Assembly (NCBI GenBank): GCA_000720995.1
Contig: JOEL01000002.1
Coordinates: 186,001-250,000 of the forward strand
DNA from: Streptomyces celluloflavus
GTDB lineage: Bacteria; Actinomycetota; Actinomycetes; Streptomycetales; Streptomycetaceae
Reading direction: 5' to 3'
DNA: 64,000 nt
Under the pieces are notes generated by a model. It was not told where the DNA came from and did no database searches. It saw only the letters and a program-made list of their open reading frames with translations. The first letter of the stretch is position 1. Every line of letters starts with the position of its first letter. Made by a program: the position numbers and the translations under genes. Shown piece after piece: positions 25,559 through 34,429 of this stretch.

Positions 25559-26625
25559 GCGGAAAGAAGACCGACGCCCGGCAGCACCACGACACCCAGG
25601 TACGCGGCTTCGCCAGCGACAACTACGCCGGCGCGCACCCGGAGATCCTCGCCGCGCTCGCCCTCGCCAACGGCGGCCACCAGGTCGCCTACGGCGAGGA
25701 CGACTACACCGCGCATCTCCAGCGGGTCATCCGCAGCCACTTCGGGCAGAGTGCGGAAGCGTTCCCGGTCTTCAACGGCACCGGTGCCAATGTCGTCGCC
25801 CTCCAGGCGGTGACCGACCGCTGGGGCGCGGTGATCGCCGCCGACACCGCGCACATCCACGTCGACGAGTGCGGCGCCCCCGAGCGCGTCGGCGGGCTGA
25901 AACTGCTGACCGTACCGACCGAGGACGGCAAGCTCACCCCGGAGCTGATCGACCGCGAGGCGTACGGCTGGGACGACGAGCACCGCGCCATGCCCCAGGT
26001 CGTCTCGATCACCCAGAGCACCGAGCTGGGCACCGTCTACACCCCCGACGAGGTCCGGGCGATCTGCGAACACGCCCATGAGCGCGGGATGCTGGTGCAC
26101 CTCGACGGCGCGCGGATAGCCAACGCCGCCGCGTCGCTCGACGTCCCGATGCGGGCCTTCACCAACGCCGTGGGCGTGGACATCCTGTCCTACGGCGGCA
26201 CGAAGAACGGCGCGGTCTTCGGCGAGGCGGTGGTCGTCCTCAACCCCGACGCGGTGCGCGCCATGAAGCATCTGCGCAAGCTGTCCATGCAGCTGGCCTC
26301 CAAGATGCGCTTCGTCTCGGTGCAGCTGGAGGCGCTGCTCGCCCGCGACCTGTGGCTGCGCAACGCCCGCCACGCCAACACCATGGCGCAGCGGCTGGCG
26401 GCCGGCGTACGGCAGATCGACGGTGTGGAGATCCTCCACCCGGTGCAGTCCAACGCGGTGTTCGCGCGGCTGCCGCACGACGTCAGCGAGCGGCTCCAGA
26501 AGCGCTACCGCTTCTACTTCTGGGACGAGCGGGCAGGCGATGTGCGCTGGATGTGCTCGTTCGACACGACGACGGAGGACGTCGACGGATTCGTCGAGGC
26601 GCTCCGGGAGGAGATCAGCCGCTGA
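25555..26625 (+). CDS. Threonine-aldolase-family PLP enzyme
   Basis: Encodes 356 residues if GTG 25555 (overlapping the previous TGA) is used; GTG 25537 would add six. It is a fold-type I PLP enzyme: FASDNYAGAHPEILAAL at the start, the aromatic/Asp region near LVHLDGARIANAAA, and the Schiff-base Lys in SYGGTKNGAVFGEA near residue 217. Family members cleave L-threonine and other beta-hydroxy amino acids to glycine and an aldehyde. Association with an SDR and DUF6421 suggests that the true substrate may differ from threonine. Confidence 0.87.
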   Translation: MSGKKTDARQHHDTQVRGFASDNYAGAHPEILAALALANGGHQVAYGEDDYTAHLQRVIRSHFGQSAEAFPVFNGTGANVVALQAVTDRWGAVIAADTAHIHVDECGAPERVGGLKLLTVPTEDGKLTPELIDREAYGWDDEHRAMPQVVSITQSTELGTVYTPDEVRAICEHAHERGMLVHLDGARIANAAASLDVPMRAFTNAVGVDILSYGGTKNGAVFGEAVVVLNPDAVRAMKHLRKLSMQLASKMRFVSVQLEALLARDLWLRNARHANTMAQRLAAGVRQIDGVEILHPVQSNAVFARLPHDVSERLQKRYRFYFWDERAGDVRWMCSFDTTTEDVDGFVEALREEISR

Positions 26626-26722
26626 GGCGGGGCGTCGAAGTGGCGCCCGCCCCCTGTCGTACCGCGATGCGCCCGACCGACGTGCCCACGGCACGCGGCC
26701 GGGCGCATCGCTGCGTATCGTC

Positions 26723-26746
26723 GTGAGTCCACTGCAATGGACTCAC
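26723..26746. promoter_or_regulatory. Palindromic operator candidate upstream of the B3/B4 gene
   Basis: GTGAGTCCA at 26723-26731 and TGGACTCAC at 26738-26746 form a perfect 9-bp inverted repeat around CTGCAA. It lies about 100 bases before the next start codon and is followed by CAGTGCAG. The size and symmetry fit a dimeric regulator site (GntR or Lrp type are possible); no cognate regulator gene is adjacent. Confidence 0.5.
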
Positions 26747-26847
26747 CAGTGCAGTTTGCTGAACGGTGTCGGGTCGTGCTGCAATGCCTCCGGAGGCGGC
26801 CGACCGCCTCCGGCAGACCCTCCGCACCTGAACTCCGAGGAACGGCG

Positions 26848-27543
26848 ATGACCCGCACCCTGCACGTCTCCGACGATGTCCGCGCGCTCGCGCCCGGCTT
26901 CGGCCATCTCGCCGTCGAAGCGCACGGTCTGACCAACGGGCCCAGCGACGAGACCGGTGCGGCGCTGCTGGACGAGGCTACCCGCCGCCTCACGGAGCGG
27001 CTGGCCGGCCGCGCACCGCAGGACGATCCGCACCTCGCCGCCTGGCGTGCCGCGTACACCGCCTTCGGCGCCAAGCCCTCGCGGACCCGCAACTCCGCCG
27101 AGGCGCTGGCCAAGCGCGCCCTCGCGGACGGCGGACTGCCGCGCATCAACCGCCTCGTCGACCTCTACAACGCCATCAGCGTCGCCCACCTCATCCCCGT
27201 CGGCGGTGAGGACCTGGATCGCATCCAGGGCGATATGCGGCTCGTCCGGGCCACCGGCGAGGAGCCGTTCGCGACCGCGGCGGGCGGTGCGGAGACCGTC
27301 GAGCACCCCGAGCCGGGCGAGGTCGTCTGGTGCGACGACGCGGGCGTCACCTGCCGTCGCTGGAACTGGCGCCAGGGCGTCCGCACCCGCCTGACCGAGG
27401 AGTCGGTCAGCGCCCTCTTCCTGCTGGAGCGGATGGCGCCGATGCCGCTGGACGAGCTGTCGGCCGCCGCCGCCGAACTCGCCGAGGCGCTGCACAAGCT
27501 CTGCCCCGACGCCCGCATCGAGATCGGTGAGATCCGCGCCTAG
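26848..27543 (+). CDS. B3/B4 tRNA-binding-domain protein
   Basis: Encodes 231 residues from ATG 26848. The body matches the B3/B4 domain of phenylalanyl-tRNA synthetase beta chains as a free-standing protein: AYTAFGAKPSRTRNSAEAL near residue 75, then RINRLVDLYNAISVAHLIPV and a C-terminal GEVVWCDDAGVTCRRWNWRQ. Free-standing B3/B4 proteins are thought to edit mischarged tRNA or act as a tRNA- or amino-acid-linked factor; the exact role is not established. The strong palindrome upstream suggests that it is regulated. Confidence 0.82.
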   Translation: MTRTLHVSDDVRALAPGFGHLAVEAHGLTNGPSDETGAALLDEATRRLTERLAGRAPQDDPHLAAWRAAYTAFGAKPSRTRNSAEALAKRALADGGLPRINRLVDLYNAISVAHLIPVGGEDLDRIQGDMRLVRATGEEPFATAAGGAETVEHPEPGEVVWCDDAGVTCRRWNWRQGVRTRLTEESVSALFLLERMAPMPLDELSAAAAELAEALHKLCPDARIEIGEIRA

Positions 27544-27596
27544 GCTGCCGCCGGGCGTGCCGGGGAACTGTGCCGCCCGCCTCCGGGGCGGTCCCG

Positions 27597-28313
27597 CTAG
27601 CCAGCCGTCCCGGGCGCGGCCGGTGCGGTGCCGCCGAGGTGGGCCGGAACCCACCAGGTGTCCTCGGGACCCCTGGGGCGTACGGGATAGGCGCGCTGCG
27701 CCGCCTCCAGCAGCTCCTGCACCCGGGCCCGCAGGCGGTCGGTGACCTTCTCCGCCGACTCCGCCGGATCGGCCTCCATCGGCTCGCCCACCCGGATCGT
27801 GACCGGGTAGTGGCGGCGGCCCAGATCGCGCTTGTGGCCCTTGGTCCACAGCCGCTGGGTGCCCCACAGCGCCATCGGCAGCAGCGGCACCCCGGCCTCC
27901 TGCGCCAGCCGCGCCGCACCGGACTTGAAGTTCTTGAGCGTGAACGACTCGGAGATGGTCGCCTCGGGGAAGACCCCGATGATCTCGCCCGAACGCAGTG
28001 CGGAGAGCGCGTTCTTATAGGCGTGCACGCCCTGCGAACGGTCCACCGGGATGTGCTTCATCGCCCGCATCAGCGGCCCCGACACCTTGTGCCGGAACAC
28101 CGAGTCCTTGGCCATGAACCGCACCAGCCGCTTGGCCGGCCGTGCCGCCAGACCGCAGAAGACGAAGTCCAGATACCCGATGTGATTGCTGACCAGCACG
28201 GCTCCGCCACGGCGCGGAATATTGTCCGTCCCGGCGATGTCGAACTTGAGGTCGATCGCCTTGAAGACGGTGCGGGCCGCACCGATCACGGGGGGATAGA
28301 CGAGCTCTGCCAT
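27597..28313 (-). CDS. 1-acyl-glycerol-3-phosphate-type acyltransferase (PlsC family)
   Basis: Encodes 238 residues from ATG 28313. The acyltransferase box is intact: SNHIGYLD (block I, H-x4-D) near residue 43, FRHKVSG (block II region), and FPEATISESF (block III, FPEGTRS-like). It would transfer an acyl chain to lysophosphatidate or a related lyso-lipid at the membrane. The C-terminal ~25 residues are Pro/Ala-rich. Monocistronic, convergent with the B3/B4 gene. Confidence 0.85.
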   Translation of the reverse strand: MAELVYPPVIGAARTVFKAIDLKFDIAGTDNIPRRGGAVLVSNHIGYLDFVFCGLAARPAKRLVRFMAKDSVFRHKVSGPLMRAMKHIPVDRSQGVHAYKNALSALRSGEIIGVFPEATISESFTLKNFKSGAARLAQEAGVPLLPMALWGTQRLWTKGHKRDLGRRHYPVTIRVGEPMEADPAESAEKVTDRLRARVQELLEAAQRAYPVRPRGPEDTWWVPAHLGGTAPAAPGTAG

Positions 28314-28641
28314 GTCGGAGGACCCCTTTTCTGTGCCTGGGGAGGGTTCTCCCGGCGGAAACCTACGCGGCCGTAAGTGTGCGGCTCCGGGAGATCGTGC
28401 CCGATGACGGCCCCAGGAGCCACCGCGTCAGGGCGCGCGGCCGAGAGATTCTCGTCACGTGGGGTTCACTTTCCGCGCTTGCCCTCCGCAACAGAAGGTA
28501 CACCTCGCATCCCGGCAGGTGACCGGGCGGGAATGTTTACGGCCGGGCGGACGCTGCACCCGCCGATGACACACCGTTCGTGCCGGGGCGCGGTCCAAGA
28601 CAGGGGCCGGGTCCGGGGCCGGATCCAACGGGAGGCGCAGG
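28314..28641. promoter_or_regulatory. Divergent promoter gap between acyltransferase and thioredoxin genes
   Basis: This 328-base gap separates two divergent start codons. No gene, strong palindrome or canonical hexamer pair was identified. Confidence 0.3.
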
Positions 28642-28974
28642 GTGCCAGGGCGGGACGACGGGGAGCGGCTGGGCGCCGCCGAGATCGGCGCGGAACTGGG
28701 GGAGCGGGCCACGCTGGTGCAGTTCTCCACCGCCTTCTGCCAGCCCTGCCGCGCCACTCGGCGCACCCTGACCGAGGTCGCGGACATGGTGGCCGGGGTG
28801 GCGCTCGTGGAGATCGACGCCGAGGCCCGGCTCGAACTCGTCCGGGCCCTGGACATCGAGCGCACGCCCACGGTGCTGGTGCTCGACGCGGGCGGCGCGA
28901 TCGTGCGCCGGGCCGCGGGTCTGCCGCGCAAGGCGGACGTCATCGCCGCACTGGGCATGGCCGTCCGTGATTGA
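28642..28974 (+). CDS. Thioredoxin-family protein
   Basis: Encodes 110 residues from GTG 28642 with GGGAGGCGCAGG upstream. The thioredoxin fold is shown by ATLVQFSTAFCQPCRATRR with the active-site CQPC (in place of CGPC) near residue 34, and by the cis-Pro segment ERTPTVLVLD near 75. It reduces or isomerises disulfides or senses redox state in the cytoplasm. The Gln in CQPC suggests a different redox potential from canonical thioredoxin. Stands alone, upstream of a flavin reductase gene. Confidence 0.87.
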   Translation: MPGRDDGERLGAAEIGAELGERATLVQFSTAFCQPCRATRRTLTEVADMVAGVALVEIDAEARLELVRALDIERTPTVLVLDAGGAIVRRAAGLPRKADVIAALGMAVRD

Positions 28975-29198
28975 TCTCCCAGATACCGGGCGGCCCTTGA
29001 CGGTGCGGGCCGGGCATCGTCAGTCTGACGTTATGCGGTCAGGGACCCTTCTGTACGGACGTGCGCACGTCGACCTTCTGCGTACCGCCAGCGCGCGCTG
29101 TCCGGGTGTGTGAGCAGCGACGACAACAGAGCCGCCGGCGCCTCGTGGCCGCCGGCCGCTCCGCCTGGGCTCGTACACCACAGCAGAAGGACAATTCC

Positions 29199-29705
29199 AT
29201 GACGGCCTCGCCCGACCTCGGCACGCCTCGCACCGCCGCCCCCGATCTCCTGCGCTCCGTCTTCCGGCAGCATGCCGCGGGTGTCGCGGTGATCACCGCG
29301 CACGGCTCCCGCCCCGTCGGCTTCACCGCCACCTCCCTGACCTCCGTCGCCGCCGAGCCCCCGCTGCTCTCGTTCGGCATCGCCACCGGCGCCTCCAGCT
29401 GGCCGGCCGTCGCCGAGGCCGAGCACATCGGCGTCCACCTGCTCGGCGAGCATCAGCAGGACCTGGCCGCCACCTTCGCGCGCAGCGGCGCGGACCGCTT
29501 CGGACCGGCCACGTCCTGGCGCACCGGCCCCGAGGGCGTGCCCCTCCTGGACGGCGTACTGGCCTGGCTGGTGTGCAGGGTGGTGGCGCGGGTGCCGGCC
29601 GGCGACCACCGGATCGTGCTCGCCCAGCCGGTCGTCGGCGACCCCTCGGGGCCGGGCCGGCCGCTCCTCTACCACCAGGGGCGCTTCAACGCGCTGCGGG
29701 ACTGA
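29199..29705 (+). CDS. Flavin reductase-like domain protein
   Basis: Encodes 168 residues from ATG 29199 with AGAAGG 8 bases before it. The flavin reductase-like fold is shown by SVFRQHAAGVAVITAHGS near residue 20, GFTATSLTSVAAEPPLLSFG near 47 (flavin phosphate-binding loop), and the C-terminal LYHQGRFNAL. These proteins reduce FMN/FAD with NAD(P)H for a monooxygenase, or bind flavin directly. No monooxygenase gene is adjacent, so the partner is unknown. Confidence 0.87.
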   Translation: MTASPDLGTPRTAAPDLLRSVFRQHAAGVAVITAHGSRPVGFTATSLTSVAAEPPLLSFGIATGASSWPAVAEAEHIGVHLLGEHQQDLAATFARSGADRFGPATSWRTGPEGVPLLDGVLAWLVCRVVARVPAGDHRIVLAQPVVGDPSGPGRPLLYHQGRFNALRD

Positions 29706-29917
29706 AGGGTTCCCCGCCGCTCCGTCGTCCCCCGGGTCGGGGCCGTTGGCAACGTCACAGTTCAACGGCCTTGATTCCGGGGGCGAGACTGTATGTACTG
29801 GCGAGTAATATTCGGGTCGGCGCGAGGTTCCGCAACCGACCGGGAGCCGCCCCAACAGGCGCCTATGCTGCCAGCACAAGGCAGTTCTGAAGAGACGAAG
29901 CAGGTAGGAGAGCCGGC

Positions 29918-30703
29918 GTGAGCCTGAGGATCGTTGTCTGTGTGAAGTACGTGCCCGACGCCACCGGCGACCGGCACTTCGCCGAGGATCTGACCGTCGA
30001 CCGCGACGACGTGGACGGCCTCCTCTCGGAGCTCGACGAGTACGCCGTCGAGCAGGCCCTGCAGATCAAGGAAGCCGCCGACGACGCGGAGATCACGGTC
30101 CTGACCGTCGGCCCCGAGGACGCCAACGACGCGCTCCGCAAGGCGCTGTCGATGGGCGCCGACAAGGCCGTCCACGTCGAGGACGACGACCTGCACGGCA
30201 CCGACGCGCTGGGCACCTCGCTGGTGCTCGCCAAGGCCATCGAGAAGACCGGCTACGACCTGGTCGTCTGCGGTATGGCCTCCACCGACGGCGCCATGGG
30301 CGTGCTGCCCGCGCTGCTCGCCGAGCGGCTGAACGTGCCTCAGGTGACCCAGCTCTCCGAGGTCGCCGTGGCCGGCGGCAAGGTGACCGGCCGCCGGGAC
30401 GGCGACACCGCCAGCGAGCAGCTGGAGGCCGCGCTGCCGGCCGTCGTGTCCGTCACCGACCAGTCCGGCGAGGCCCGTTACCCCTCCTTCAAGGGCATCA
30501 TGGCCGCGAAGAAGAAGCCGGTGGAGTCCCTCGACCTGGAGGACCTGGAGATCGAGGCGGACGAGGTCGGCCTCGAAGGTTCCTGGACCACGGTCGACGA
30601 AGCGACCGAGCGCCCGGCCCGCACGGCCGGCACGATCGTCAAGGACGAGGGCGAGGGCGGCAAGCGGCTCGCCGAGTTCCTCGCGGGCCAGAAGTTCATC
30701 TGA
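29918..30703 (+). CDS. etfB: Electron transfer flavoprotein beta subunit
   Basis: Encodes 261 residues from GTG 29918 behind AGGAGAG. The N-terminus RIVVCVKYVPD and the conserved ETF-beta region (DLVVCGMASTDGAMGVLPALL near 115) place it in the FixA/EtfB family; the AMP-binding loop is in this segment. With EtfA it forms a soluble heterodimer that carries electrons from acyl-CoA and other dehydrogenases to ETF:quinone oxidoreductase. etfA follows after 50 bases in the same operon. Confidence 0.95.
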   Translation: MSLRIVVCVKYVPDATGDRHFAEDLTVDRDDVDGLLSELDEYAVEQALQIKEAADDAEITVLTVGPEDANDALRKALSMGADKAVHVEDDDLHGTDALGTSLVLAKAIEKTGYDLVVCGMASTDGAMGVLPALLAERLNVPQVTQLSEVAVAGGKVTGRRDGDTASEQLEAALPAVVSVTDQSGEARYPSFKGIMAAKKKPVESLDLEDLEIEADEVGLEGSWTTVDEATERPARTAGTIVKDEGEGGKRLAEFLAGQKFI

Positions 30704-30753
30704 GCCCCGCCTCTTCTCAACCGCCTTCCTTCTTCCCGCAGGAGAGTCATCCC

Positions 30754-31716
<963 letters not shown>

Positions 31717-31749
31717 GCCCCCGGCTCTCCGCGGCCTGCCTACGGCAGC

Positions 31750-31792
31750 GGCACGAGGCCCCGTACGCATTGCGCGTACGGGGCCTCGTGCC
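31750..31792. terminator. Strong terminator after etfBA
   Basis: A 19-bp perfect stem (31750-31768 with 31774-31792) closes a 5-base loop ATTGC. It is 34 bases beyond the etfA stop and also faces the minus-strand DinB gene, so it may act in both directions. Confidence 0.85.
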
Positions 31793-31863
31793 ATGTGTTC
31801 GCACCGGGGGGAGGCGGCGGGCAACGGTGGCCGCACTGCGGGGCGGACACCCCTCGTGGCCTG

Positions 31864-32382
31864 CTAGTCGCCGGTGGCGCCGTCGATCCGCTCGCGCAGC
31901 AGATCCGCGTGGCCGTTGTGGCGCGCGTACTCCTCGATCAGGTGGACGTAGATCCAGCGCAGGTTCAGCGTGCGGTCGCGCGGACCGGCGAAGGTCTCGT
32001 CCAGCCCGTGGTCCGTCATGGCCGCGTCGCAGCTCACGATCTCGGCGCGGAAGGCCGCGAAGTCGGCCTCGGCGCCGGCCGGGGCGGCGTCCTCGAAATC
32101 GGCGTCCTGATTGTCGGCCCTGAAGTAGAGGTCGCCCGTCTGCTCGCCGAGGAAGCGCTGCCGGAACCAGCTGCGCTCGACCTCGGTCATGTGCCGGACG
32201 AGACCGAGCAGGGTGAGGTTGGAGGGCGGGGCGCTCGCCGTGACGAGCTGGTCCGGGGTGAGTCCCGCGCACTTGCTGAGCAGGGTTTCGCGGTGCCAGT
32301 CCAGCCACCTCTGGAGCATCTCCCGTTCGCCGGCGGCCGTCGGCATGTCCCGGCGTTCTATCTGTGGTGCGATCCAAGTCAT
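31864..32382 (-). CDS. DinB-family (DUF664) protein
   Basis: Encodes 172 residues from ATG 32382 ([14 protein letters not shown]). The four-helix DinB fold is shown by [20 protein letters not shown] near 35, [21 protein letters not shown] near 75 with a His and the Arg/Trp pair, and [20 protein letters not shown] near 150 with a conserved His. These His residues commonly bind a divalent metal, and related enzymes include thiol S-transferases (bacillithiol/mycothiol-dependent). No substrate can be inferred. Confidence 0.83.
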   Translation of the reverse strand: MTWIAPQIERRDMPTAAGEREMLQRWLDWHRETLLSKCAGLTPDQLVTASAPPSNLTLLGLVRHMTEVERSWFRQRFLGEQTGDLYFRADNQDADFEDAAPAGAEADFAAFRAEIVSCDAAMTDHGLDETFAGPRDRTLNLRWIYVHLIEEYARHNGHADLLRERIDGATGD

Positions 32383-32532
32383 GGGGTGAGTGTGACCGGA
32401 CCGGCCGCCGTACGCCACGGAGTTGATTCCGTTCGCCGCGCACCCGGCCCCGGGCGCCTGGCCTGCGCCGCCTCCGGGAGAGGGTGTTGACCCCGGCAGT
32501 CGGCGCGATTAGGTTCGCCATACGGATTGTTG

Positions 32533-32576
32533 ATTCCGGTGGGCGGAATGCGGGGAAACGTCCGATCGCCGGACGT
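32533..32576. promoter_or_regulatory. Two adjacent inverted repeats upstream of the aldolase gene
   Basis: ATTCCG/CGGAAT at 32533-32538 and 32544-32549 (5-base spacer) is followed by ACGTCCG/CGGACGT at 32558-32564 and 32570-32576 (5-base spacer). Both lie 20-65 bases before the start codon. They are suitable for one or two dimeric regulators. Confidence 0.45.
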
Positions 32577-32596
32577 GAGCACCGGGAGGGTGCCGA

Positions 32597-33880
32597 ATGG
32601 GGCAGCAGGAGACCGTGGCGACGAGCCTTGCGGACACCGTACGCACGGAGATCGGCGCCGCTCTCGCCGCGACCGACGCGGATCTGGCACGCCGTTACCC
32701 GGGCGACCCCGGCACCCGCCAGCCGGTCCACACCGTCTACGTCCCCGGCGATGTCTTCACCGCCGGAACCCTGCGCTCCTGGGGCGACCAGGCGCTCGCC
32801 GCCCTCGACGCGCACGCCCCCGACGCCGCCGCGCTCGCCGCCGTCCTCGGCATCCCCGACGAACTCGCCGGGCCGGTCCATGACCGCGTCCGCGCCAAGC
32901 TGGTGCGCGAGCCCGTCGAGGACCTGCGCATCGACTTCGAGGACGGCTACGGCCACCGCCCGGACGCCGAGGAGGACGAGGCGGCCGCCCGCGCCGCCGC
33001 GCTGGTGGCCGCCGCAGACAAGGAGGGCACCGCGGCCCCATATATGGGTATCCGGATGAAGTGCATGGAAGCCGCCGTCCGCGACCGCGGCATCCGCACC
33101 CTCGACATCTTCCTCACCGGTCTCCTGGCGGCCGGCGGGCTGCCCGACGGGCTCGTCCTGACGCTCCCCAAGGTGACCTACGCAGAGCAGGTCACCGCCA
33201 TGGTCCGGCTGCTGGAGGAGTTCGAGAAGGCCGCCGGTCTGGCGAGCGGCCGGCTCGGCTTCGAGATACAGATCGAGACCACGCAGTCGATCCTGGGTGC
33301 CGACGGCCGCGCCACCGTCGCCCGCATGATCGAGGCCGCCGAGGGCCGGGCCACTGCTCTGCATTACGGCACCTTCGACTACAGCGCCGCCTGCGGTGTC
33401 AGCGCCGCCCACCAGTCCCTGGACCATCCGGTGGCCGACCACGCCAAGGCCGTGATGCAGGCCGCCGCCGCGGGCACCGGCGTCCGCCTCTCGGACGGCT
33501 CCACCAATGTCCTGCCGGTCGGCCCGACAGCCCGGGTGCACGACGCCTGGCGGCTCCACCACGGCCTCGTCCGCCGGTCGCTGGCCCGCGCCTACTACCA
33601 GGGCTGGGACATGCATCCGGGCCACCTGCCCACCCGTTACGCGGCGGTCTACGCCTTCTACCGCGAGGGCCTGGAGGAGGCTTCGGCCCGGCTCGCGGCG
33701 TATGTCGCCAAGACCGGCGGCGATGTCATGGACGAGCCGGCGACCGCCAGGGCGCTCAGCGGCTATCTGCTGCGCGGACTGGACTGCGGCGCCGTCGACG
33801 CCTCCGAGGTCGCCGGGCTGACCGGCCTGACCCGCGCCGGCCTCGACGCACTCGCGGGCCGCCCGGCGAAGACGGCCTGA
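32597..33880 (+). CDS. HpcH/HpaI aldolase or citrate-lyase-like protein (DUF6986)
   Basis: Encodes 427 residues from ATG 32597 with GGGAGGG upstream. The C-C lyase TIM-barrel is indicated by VEDLRIDFEDGYGHRP near residue 110 (metal-binding Asp/Glu), LVLTLPKVTYAEQVT, FEIQIETTQS near 223, and LHYGTFDYSAACGV near 255. I recognise it as DUF6986, annotated in Streptomyces as an aldolase or citrate-lyase-like protein, larger than ordinary HpcH/HpaI proteins because of a C-terminal helical extension. Substrate unknown; the genes flanking it are not metabolic partners. Confidence 0.8.
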   Translation: MGQQETVATSLADTVRTEIGAALAATDADLARRYPGDPGTRQPVHTVYVPGDVFTAGTLRSWGDQALAALDAHAPDAAALAAVLGIPDELAGPVHDRVRAKLVREPVEDLRIDFEDGYGHRPDAEEDEAAARAAALVAAADKEGTAAPYMGIRMKCMEAAVRDRGIRTLDIFLTGLLAAGGLPDGLVLTLPKVTYAEQVTAMVRLLEEFEKAAGLASGRLGFEIQIETTQSILGADGRATVARMIEAAEGRATALHYGTFDYSAACGVSAAHQSLDHPVADHAKAVMQAAAAGTGVRLSDGSTNVLPVGPTARVHDAWRLHHGLVRRSLARAYYQGWDMHPGHLPTRYAAVYAFYREGLEEASARLAAYVAKTGGDVMDEPATARALSGYLLRGLDCGAVDASEVAGLTGLTRAGLDALAGRPAKTA

Positions 33881-34303
33881 CACCGTCGGCCACGCTGCGG
33901 TCGGCCACGCTGTCGTTGGCCGCGCCGCCGTCCCGCGCCGCCCGCTGTCCCGCACCTCCCGTCGCCTCGTGGACGCGGTCCTGTCGGGGCCCGGACGCGG
34001 GGCGGCGGCGTTGTCAGTGCCTCGTGCGAGCATGAATGCCGATGCGTCAGAACTGCACGGGGGAGAGGCAGATGACACTTTCGCGCACCGCCGCGGACCG
34101 GCACGCCGTCGGACCGTATACGAGCCCCGAGTCGTGTGCACCGGTCGGCGTAGCCGCGGCCACGGCTACGGTCGCGGACCCGCTCGGCCGGCGCGGCGGC
34201 CCGGCTGCCGACCGACTGCCGCCGCCCGCGCACGTCCGGCCGGTGGGACCCTTTCGGGCCGTGCGCGCTCGGCCGGCGGATTCCGGTCGGCCGGACTTAC
34301 CCG
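33881..34303. other. Gap between the aldolase gene and the lacI repeat array
   Basis: No gene is supported. It contains short GTCGGCCACGCTG repeats at 33887 and 33900 and a ribosome-like site GGGGGAGAGG before ATG 34072, whose frame then runs antisense through lacI; I regard this as chance. Confidence 0.3.
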
Positions 34304-34429
34304 GCCGATCGGACGTCCTCGGGCCGTCAGACGTCCTCGGCCGGTCAGGCGCCCTCGGCCCGCCAGACGTCTTCGGCCCGCCAGACGTCTTCGGCCCGTC
34401 AGACGCTTTCGGTCCGTCAGACGTCCTCA
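34304..34429. repeat. Seven tandem 18-bp repeats at the lacI 3' end
   Basis: Units begin at 34304, 34322, 34340, 34358, 34376, 34394 and 34412; the consensus is GCCCGTCAGACGTCCTCG with a few substitutions per unit, and units 4 and 5 are identical. The last unit contains the lacI stop codon (34417-34419) and the codons Glu-Asp-Val before it, so the array looks like stepwise duplication of the gene end. Confidence 0.85.

Noticed and set aside
34304-34429. CRISPR array
   Set aside because: The 18-bp units are directly adjacent without spacers, and no cas gene is present.
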